A stretch of DNA of 64,000 nt, taken from Pseudoalteromonas rubra. Lineage in GTDB: Bacteria; Pseudomonadota; Gammaproteobacteria; Enterobacterales; Alteromonadaceae. The notes beneath the pieces are model-generated. The model worked only from the letters and a program-made list of their open reading frames with translations. It searched no databases and had not been told where the DNA came from. The stretch covers positions 1,024,501-1,088,500 of the forward strand of contig NZ_CP045429.1 of NCBI RefSeq assembly GCF_005886805.2, given 5' to 3'. Shown here piece by piece: positions 60,901 through 64,000 of the stretch (positions are counted from its first letter, which is position 1; each line of letters begins with the position of its first letter). The translations under genes and the position numbers were made by a program.

Positions 60901-61916
60901 ATGTGATGCGGGTGCAGCAGGCATTGCCGCAGGCACAAGTCATCAACGGCTATGGCCCGACGGAAAACACCACCTTCAGCTGTTGTTACGCGATACCGAC
61001 ATTACATCAAAGTCAGGACATTGCCATAGGTACGCCACTGAATGGCGATCAGGCCCTGGTGCTAAGCGATGAACTGAGTTTGGTACCGTATGGCAGTGTG
61101 GGTGAATTGTGTGTGGGCGGCGACGGTCTGGCACAGGGTTATCTGAATCAGCCTGAGCTGACGGCCGAGCGCTTTATTGACAATCCATTTTATGACCCCA
61201 AGGTGGCAGGCAGCTCGAAACGCCTGTATCGCACCGGCGATTTAGTGCGCTACCTGGCCGATGGCAATCTGGCCTTCGTGGGCCGTGCCGACGACCAAAT
61301 TAAAATTCGCGGCTTCCGGGTTGAACTGGGCGAGATAGCTCAACAGCTGAGCCGCCAGAGTGACATAGACAGTGCGCTGGTGCTGGCCAAAAACGGCCCG
61401 GCAGGCACCTATTTAGTGGCGTACGTCCAGCCAGTTGAGGCTGTTACAGAACAAGCACAGCCAGAGTTTATGACTCAGACGCTGGCCACGCTGGCACAAT
61501 CCTTACCGGATTACATGGTGCCTAAGCTGGGTGTGGTGATTGACGACTGGCCACTGACCGCCAACGGTAAAATAAACAAAAAAGCCCTGCCTGAAGCAGA
61601 TAGCAGCGCGCTTCAGGATACCTATGTGGCACCTGAAAATGACATTGAGCAGACCTTGTGTGAGATCTGGTCTCAGCTGTTGGGCATAGCGCATCAGGAC
61701 ATTAGCACGCAAAGCCACTTCTTCGACTTGGGCGGCCATTCGCTGCTGGTCGTGAAACTGGCAACTCAGGTGCGTGAAACCTTCAACATTGAGTTCAGTA
61801 TTCAGGAGCTCTACGACGCAACCAGGATCTGCGATCAGGCGGTCCACATTGAATATTTGCAGCTTAAGTCTAATCGCGACACGCAAACAGAAGCGTGTGA
61901 AGAGCTGGAATGGTAA
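51945..61916 (+). CDS. NRPS5: modules 10-12 (TubC-dock, C-A-T, dual-type C-A-T, C-A-T)
   Basis: 3323 residues from the ATG at 51945, which overlaps the NRPS4 stop; a GTG at 51939 is in frame, but the ATGA junction mirrors NRPS1/2. A TubC-like dock precedes C1 at about 69, A1 at about 542, T1 Ser1088, a distinct C2 at about 1145-1600, A2 at about 1622, T2 Ser2176, C3 at about 2242, A3 at about 2712 and T3 Ser3266. C2 has the preamble ITPDMVPLASLSQAEL and HHLIIDH, typical of dual epimerisation/condensation domains, so the module 10 residue may be D. A1 reads as Phe (D-A-W-T-I-A-A-V-C); A2 and A3 read D-A-I-W-L-G-G-T-F, near the Val code. The tail EACEELEW is a candidate docking motif. Confidence 0.93.
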   Translation: MIAKQIIDEAIASDILLFTEAGKLGFKQKSAAPFPEALKKQIQAHKADIIAFLANQHNDLDIPQRPADKTRLPLSNAQQRLWFIDSLKQGSAEYNQPLAFTVSGQPDLTKIEAVLNVIVERHEILRTTYHQDDTGAYQQVNTSQPCRVKVHDLSQVDNWPSQIAEVIATESAKCFDLSADLMLRVDYFKAPATEETSGVLLFNTHHIASDGWSQQILLREFVTVYEQLNAGQSAELAPLEIQYGDFALWQQQRAENGALDDALSYWQQQLDDAPLVHDLPLCQTRPATKQHAGGHVQGRLASKVAQPLLALALRLQVTPFMLMHALLSLLLSRYSNSTDIVIGTPVANRILPQLDKLIGFFVNTLPLRVDTDQQNLHELVAHVKEVHLAAQQHQQVQFDQLVEHLNIPRSVQYAPLCQIMLTTASEFGINQNRNMLAAALASDGLALAPFGVERVVARFDIDMHINISDGGVELDWLYDSSIFSHAFIARLNQNFAALLCQVSAQGEADLPLGDISTLCDSERQQLVSTGEQQRLEYDTSRCIHHLFEQQVEAAPEATALVFQNQSISYAELNQRANQLAHYLLSEQQITPETLVGVCSSRSMEMMVSMLAILKAGGAYVPLDPDYPASRLSYMAADAGLKQVIGYGSGLTVAQTLMSEQAGTAIDIAALTLDDYPHHNPALDEICNDSLAYVIYTSGSTGQPKGVQLIHQGAVNLAHNQQARFATCGDSKVLQFASISFDAATWEWLMALIPGGTLVIADESQRTDVQQLSELLKTQQITHATLPPALLSTMTLQTDLALQCLIVAGEACEENVVARWRAHYPFYNAYGPSETSVCATVGEITDDTIHIGTPLCNVQTYVLDQQQNLLPQGSLGELYVGGDGLARGYLGQPDLTAERFIDNPFYDPEVAGSSKRLYRTGDLVRYLADGNLAFVGRADDQIKIRGFRVELGEIAQQLSRQTQVDSALVLAKNGPAGTYLVAYVQPVETIAEQAQPEFMAQTLATLAQSLPDYMVPKLGVVIDDWPLTANGKVNKKALPEADTSALQGTYVAPQGEREQLVVTLCGELLAQPAEQLSVTANFFTLGGHSLLLMQLASRLRQQGFEVDAQALFAAQSLQEMAQGLSRATTSDADESRSLIPAGCTAITPDMVPLASLSQAELNDIAAEIPGGMANIQDIYPLAPLQEGVLFVHSMDPDNDPYVTNYLYEIKSDAALTQFTDSLNFLLARHDVLRTAILWQGKRQALQVVQRTVTLPVTQLACAEGLSAQQTITALADGPQWLDLALAPLLRLQVCQDPDTGSHYALLQAHHLIIDHVAMAVIQDELHSYSAGKAQSLPAPASYRQFISDTLARMETLDIEGFFSESLGHISEPTLPFGLQDTQGNGDTIQEHKVALSDALSTAIRTYAKQHEVSPAAIFHAAWALVLGACSNQQEVVFGTVMSGRMNGGAGVERLLGMLINTLPVAVELQGSSVADYIKDVDKRLKALLPYEQVSLAQAQKHSAVGSDGPLFSAMLNYRHTERDEADTPAQDSDIQGLSAQERTNYPFNLSVNDYGAAHVFSLDLQIDEQVEISRIAEYVITALSQLTEATQTQPVSELSVLPTDEVARLLTQGQRSLGYDDTACIHHLFEQQAEAAPEATALVFQNQSISYETLNQRANQLAHYLLSEQHITPGTLIGVCSSRSVEMVVSILAILKAGGAYVPLDPNYPASRLSYMAVDAGLKQVIGYGSGLAVAQSLMSEQAGTAIDIAVLTLDDYPLHTPALETLSGDALAYVIYTSGSTGQPKGVLTPHRAVQRLISMPHFMTLDSDTVFLHSANIAFDAATIELWGPLLNGGRCVLYPQDQLDIHALNTLIDSQAINSMWLTAGLFSEWSNHCDGRTSLRYVLAGGDIVHGADVMRVQQALPQAQVINGYGPTENTTFSCCYAIPTLHQSQDIAIGTPLNGDQALVLSDELSLVPYGSVGELCVGGDGLAQGYLNQPELTAERFIDNPFYDPKVAGSSKRLYRTGDLVRYLADGNLAFVGRADDQIKIRGFRVELGEIAQQLSRQSDIDSALVLAKNGPAGTYLVAYVQPVEAVTEQAQPEFMTQTLATLAQSLPDYMVPKLGVVIDEWPLTANGKVNKKALPEADTSALHGTYVAPANEVEQALCQIWAQLLDLEAGRISTTDNFFDLGGHSLLSVRLAAELRAQLAVELPIKVLFNAATIADQAREVAAHHGEQVREQITALPRALQTDPQLGEHSAFPLSFAQQRLWFIEQLHKGSTQYNMPAAFDVSGTLDLTVVEAVLQTIIDRHEVLKTVYRDGEQGAEQLIRQDARFILSYDDVRMCNEAQQQQAIATAMTQQLNQPFDLTRDVMIRAGYIQTADNEGVLLFNMHHIASDGWSMQVLIKEFVQLYQAYSQKQSNPLAPLAIQYADYAQWQRDYLSDAVLEQQLAYWQQQLADVPPVHSLPLDYPRPDIKQHQGAQVKSTLSKEVAQGLAALAKAEGLTPFMLLHGALSLLLSRHSNARDIVIGTPVANRMQAELEPLIGFFVNTLVLNVNTAHTTLAEYLAHVKAVHLGAQSNQDVPFEQLVEQLNVPRSTAHTPLFQVMLTTRTDYGLTGEVEDSAWSLGGAQLSPRSDGSVVAKFDLDVNMALSETGVELCWTYDTALFSEAHIDTLNRHLGTLLTTLTHSDSVSLLAQAPGTLTLLCDAEQQALLVSPNQSEQNYDATLSIHQAFEQQVAAAPEATALVFQDQSISYEALNQRANQLAHYLLSEQHITPGTLIGVCSSRSVEMVVSILAILKAGGAYVPLDPNYPASRLSYMAVDAGLKQVIGYGSGLAVAHCLMNEQAGTAIDIAALELDDYPLHNPALETLSGDALAYVIYTSGSTGQPKGVLTPHRAVQRLISTPHFMTLDSDTVFLHSANIAFDAATIELWGPLLNGGRCVLYPQDQLDIHALNTLIDSQAINSMWLTAGLFSEWSHHCDGRTSLRYVLAGGDIVHGADVMRVQQALPQAQVINGYGPTENTTFSCCYAIPTLHQSQDIAIGTPLNGDQALVLSDELSLVPYGSVGELCVGGDGLAQGYLNQPELTAERFIDNPFYDPKVAGSSKRLYRTGDLVRYLADGNLAFVGRADDQIKIRGFRVELGEIAQQLSRQSDIDSALVLAKNGPAGTYLVAYVQPVEAVTEQAQPEFMTQTLATLAQSLPDYMVPKLGVVIDDWPLTANGKINKKALPEADSSALQDTYVAPENDIEQTLCEIWSQLLGIAHQDISTQSHFFDLGGHSLLVVKLATQVRETFNIEFSIQELYDATRICDQAVHIEYLQLKSNRDTQTEACEELEW
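56811..58325 (+). repeat. 1.5-kb adenylation-domain duplication in NRPS5, copy 1
   Basis: This block matches 60081-61595 at a constant offset of 3270 bases, covering essentially the whole A2 domain. Long stretches (for example 57641-58250) appear almost identical. Similarity drops just past the NGK motif. Confidence 0.85.
58675..60080 (+). repeat. 1.4-kb condensation-domain repeat, NRPS5 copy
   Basis: Near-identical to 62191-63596 in NRPS6 at a constant offset of 3516 bases. Together with the neighbouring A repeat it implies that C-A units were copied as blocks. Confidence 0.85.
60081..61595 (+). repeat. 1.5-kb adenylation-domain duplication in NRPS5, copy 2
   Basis: Partner of 56811-58325, covering the A3 domain. 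Both encode the same predicted Val pocket, so two adjacent residues should be identical. Confidence 0.85.
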
Positions 61917-61961
61917 CCACGGCGTCCGACATTTAATCGACAGAATTTTAAGAAGAAAACA

Positions 61962-64000
61962 ATGAATACAATTAAAAAGTTAATCATAGAACTAGAAAAA
62001 CAGGGCGTCAGTTTTTATCTCGACAATGGCAAGCTCAAGTCAAAAGCCAGACAAGGTGCAATCACACCTCAGATAGCCGCTCAGGTAAAACAAAATAAGG
62101 CGGCATTGATTGAATTTTTAGCCTCAGAGCAACAGCAAAATACTCAGGTGCGCGCTAAAGTCACACCCAGAGTCGCATCGGATATCGCACCACTGTCTTT
62201 TGCCCAGCAGCGCCTGTGGTTTATTGATCAGCTCCATAAGGGGTCGTCGCAGTATAATATGCCGGCTGCCTTTGATGTCAGCGGTACGCTGGATCTGACA
62301 GTGGTGGAAGCAGTGTTACAAACCATCATTGACCGCCACGAAGTACTTAAAACCGTTTATCGTGATGGCGAGCAGGGCGCGGAGCAGCTGATCCGTCAGG
62401 ATGCCCGCTTTACCCTCAGTTATGATGATGTGCGGATGTGCAACGAAGCGCAGCAGCAACAGGCTATCACCACAGCCATGACGCAACAGCTTAATCAGCC
62501 ATTTGATCTGACCCGCGACGTGATGATCCGCGCCGGTTATATTCAGACTGCAGACAATGAAGGGGTGTTGCTGTTTAACATGCACCACATTGCCTCCGAT
62601 GGCTGGTCGATGCAGGTCTTGATTAAAGAATTTGTCCAGCTGTATCAGGCATACAGTCAGAAGCAAAGTAATCCACTGGCTCCTTTGGCCATTCAGTACG
62701 CGGATTATGCGCAGTGGCAACGGGATTACCTCAGTGATGCGGTGCTTGAACAGCAGCTTGAGTATTGGCAGCAACAACTGGCAGATTTGCCCCCGGTACA
62801 CAGCTTACCGCTGGACTATCCGCGTCCGGACATCAAACAACATCAGGGTGCACAGGTTAAAAGCACGCTGAGCAAAGAAGTGGCACAGGGGCTGGCTGCG
62901 CTGGCTAAGGCCGAAGGACTGACGCCGTTTATGCTCCTTCATGGCGCTTTGTCTTTGCTGTTGTCGCGCCACAGTAATGCCCGGGATATCGTCATTGGTA
63001 CGCCGGTGGCCAACCGCATGCAGGCCGAGCTGGAGCCGTTAATTGGCTTCTTCGTCAATACCTTAGTTCTGAATGTTAATACCGCTCAGGCAACCCTGAC
63101 GGAGTATCTGGCACACGTTAAAGCCGTCCATCTGGGCGCGCAGTCAAACCAGGATGTGCCGTTCGAGCAGTTGGTTGAGCAGCTGAATGTACCGCGCAGC
63201 ACGGCGCACACACCGCTGTTTCAGGTGATGCTGACAACCCGCACCGATTATGGTCTGACCGGGGAAGTCGAAGACAGTGCCTGGTCGCTGGGTGGGGCTC
63301 AGCTGAGTCCTCGCAGTGATGGCTCGGTCGTGGCCAAGTTTGACCTGGATGTGAATATGGCGCTGAGCGAGACCGGCGTTGAGCTGTGCTGGACCTATGA
63401 CACAGCCTTGTTCAGCGAAGCACATATTGACACCCTTAATCGTCATCTGGGCACTTTACTGACGACGCTGACACACAGCGACAGTGCGAGCCTGCTCGCT
63501 CAGGCACCGGGCACCCTGACCTTGCTCTCTGATACAGAGCAGCAGACTTTGCTGGTATCACCAAATCAGAGTGAACAAAATTATGATGCCACACTGAGCA
63601 TTCATCAGGCCTTTGAGCAACAGACTGAGGCAGCGCCCGAGGCAACCGCCCTGGTGTTCCAGAACCAATCCATTAGTTACGCCGAGCTCAATCAGCGGGC
63701 CAATCAGCTGGCCCATTACCTGCTGAGTGAGCAGCAGGTCACACCTGAAACCCTGATAGGGGTATGCAGCAGCCGCTCGGTAGAGATGGTGGTGAGCATA
63801 CTGGCGATACTCAAAGCCGGTGGCGCGTATGTGCCACTGGATCCGAATTACCCGGCCAGCCGCCTGAGCTATATGGCGGTTGATGCAGGTCTGAAGCAAG
63901 TAATTGGGTATGGCAGTGGTCTGGCAGTAGCCCAGAGCCTGATGAGCGAACAGGCGGGCACCGCCATAGATATTGCGGCTCTGACGCTTGATGACTATCC
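61962..64000 (+). CDS. NRPS6: module 13 onward, truncated by window end (TubC-dock, C, partial A)
   Basis: An open frame of 679 codons runs off the window. AAGAAGAAAACA precedes the ATG, 45 bp after the NRPS5 stop. A TubC-like dock (MNTIKKLIIELEKQGVSF...) precedes a C domain from about 78 (LSFAQQRLWFIDQLHKG, HHIASDG) that is nearly the same as NRPS5 C3. The A domain begins at about 548 (SIHQAFEQQ) and is cut before the pocket residues, so substrate cannot be read. Its start resembles the NRPS5 Val-type domains. A thioesterase or further modules would lie beyond the window. Confidence 0.93.
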   Translation, partial: MNTIKKLIIELEKQGVSFYLDNGKLKSKARQGAITPQIAAQVKQNKAALIEFLASEQQQNTQVRAKVTPRVASDIAPLSFAQQRLWFIDQLHKGSSQYNMPAAFDVSGTLDLTVVEAVLQTIIDRHEVLKTVYRDGEQGAEQLIRQDARFTLSYDDVRMCNEAQQQQAITTAMTQQLNQPFDLTRDVMIRAGYIQTADNEGVLLFNMHHIASDGWSMQVLIKEFVQLYQAYSQKQSNPLAPLAIQYADYAQWQRDYLSDAVLEQQLEYWQQQLADLPPVHSLPLDYPRPDIKQHQGAQVKSTLSKEVAQGLAALAKAEGLTPFMLLHGALSLLLSRHSNARDIVIGTPVANRMQAELEPLIGFFVNTLVLNVNTAQATLTEYLAHVKAVHLGAQSNQDVPFEQLVEQLNVPRSTAHTPLFQVMLTTRTDYGLTGEVEDSAWSLGGAQLSPRSDGSVVAKFDLDVNMALSETGVELCWTYDTALFSEAHIDTLNRHLGTLLTTLTHSDSASLLAQAPGTLTLLSDTEQQTLLVSPNQSEQNYDATLSIHQAFEQQTEAAPEATALVFQNQSISYAELNQRANQLAHYLLSEQQVTPETLIGVCSSRSVEMVVSILAILKAGGAYVPLDPNYPASRLSYMAVDAGLKQVIGYGSGLAVAQSLMSEQAGTAIDIAALTLDDY
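62191..63596 (+). repeat. 1.4-kb condensation-domain repeat, NRPS6 copy
   Basis: Partner of 58675-60080, offset 3516. Similarity continues into the A domain up to the window end. Confidence 0.85.

Noticed and set aside
22255..63899. Many long antisense frames inside the NRPS genes
   Set aside because: They repeat wherever domains repeat and have no family likeness; they are shadows of GC-rich coding sequence.
61503..64000. Thioesterase or end of the assembly line
   Set aside because: NRPS5 ends in a thiolation domain and docking tail, and NRPS6 runs off the window; no GxSxG thioesterase is seen.

Overview
The window looks like a chromosome segment of a marine gammaproteobacterium, most likely Pseudoalteromonas or a close relative. 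The basis is the order tig-clpP-clpX-lon-hupB-ppiD, the protein sequences, and a short inverted-repeat element of a kind I associate with that group. This is recognition by eye; no search was run.

Region 1 (1-7808) is core protein quality control: the end of trigger factor, ClpP, ClpX, Lon, HU-beta and PpiD. Clear Rho-independent terminators follow tig, clpX, hupB and ppiD, and a textbook heat-shock (sigma32) promoter precedes lon. Everything after the ppiD terminator is accessory.

Region 2 (7809-16613) is gene-poor. It holds two related 48-residue peptides with a Gly-Gly motif at the same position (8525 and 10155), which look like precursors of a secreted or modified peptide. The second is followed directly by a small protein with a biotinyl/lipoyl-like (HlyD-type) fold. 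It also holds a tandem array of about 23 units of 18 bp, two copies of a MITE-like element of about 200 bp, a LuxR-type regulator without a recognisable acyl-homoserine-lactone pocket, a CadC-like membrane regulator with a predicted beta-propeller, and a lone ParB-like protein.

Region 3 (16614-64000) is dominated by a very large non-ribosomal peptide synthetase (NRPS) operon, all on the + strand and open at the window's right edge. The order is: penicillin-acylase-type Ntn hydrolase, cyclic-peptide-type ABC exporter, NRPS1 (2 modules), NRPS2 (3), NRPS3 (3), a TauD/SyrP-like Fe(II)/2-oxoglutarate oxygenase, NRPS4 (1), NRPS5 (3) and NRPS6 (at least 1, truncated). That is at least 13 modules. 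The genes overlap or nearly touch. Every synthetase after the first starts with a TubC-like docking domain, and every complete one ends in a short acidic-hydrophobic tail, so gene order probably equals assembly order.

Adenylation pockets read by eye suggest Ala-Ala | Ala-Ala-(basic?) | (Asx-like?)-Phe-(Asx-like?) | Asn | Phe-Val-Val | ... No thioesterase is in the window. A starter-type first condensation domain together with a periplasmic acylase suggests a lipopeptide made as an acylated prodrug and deacylated during export, as in pyoverdine (PvdQ) logic.

The cluster shows strong signs of recent internal duplication: 4.9 kb of NRPS1 recurs in NRPS2 without indels, and 1.4-1.5 kb blocks recur within NRPS5 and into NRPS6. 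A 32-bp perfect palindrome inside NRPS3 shares its 18-bp core with the acylase leader.
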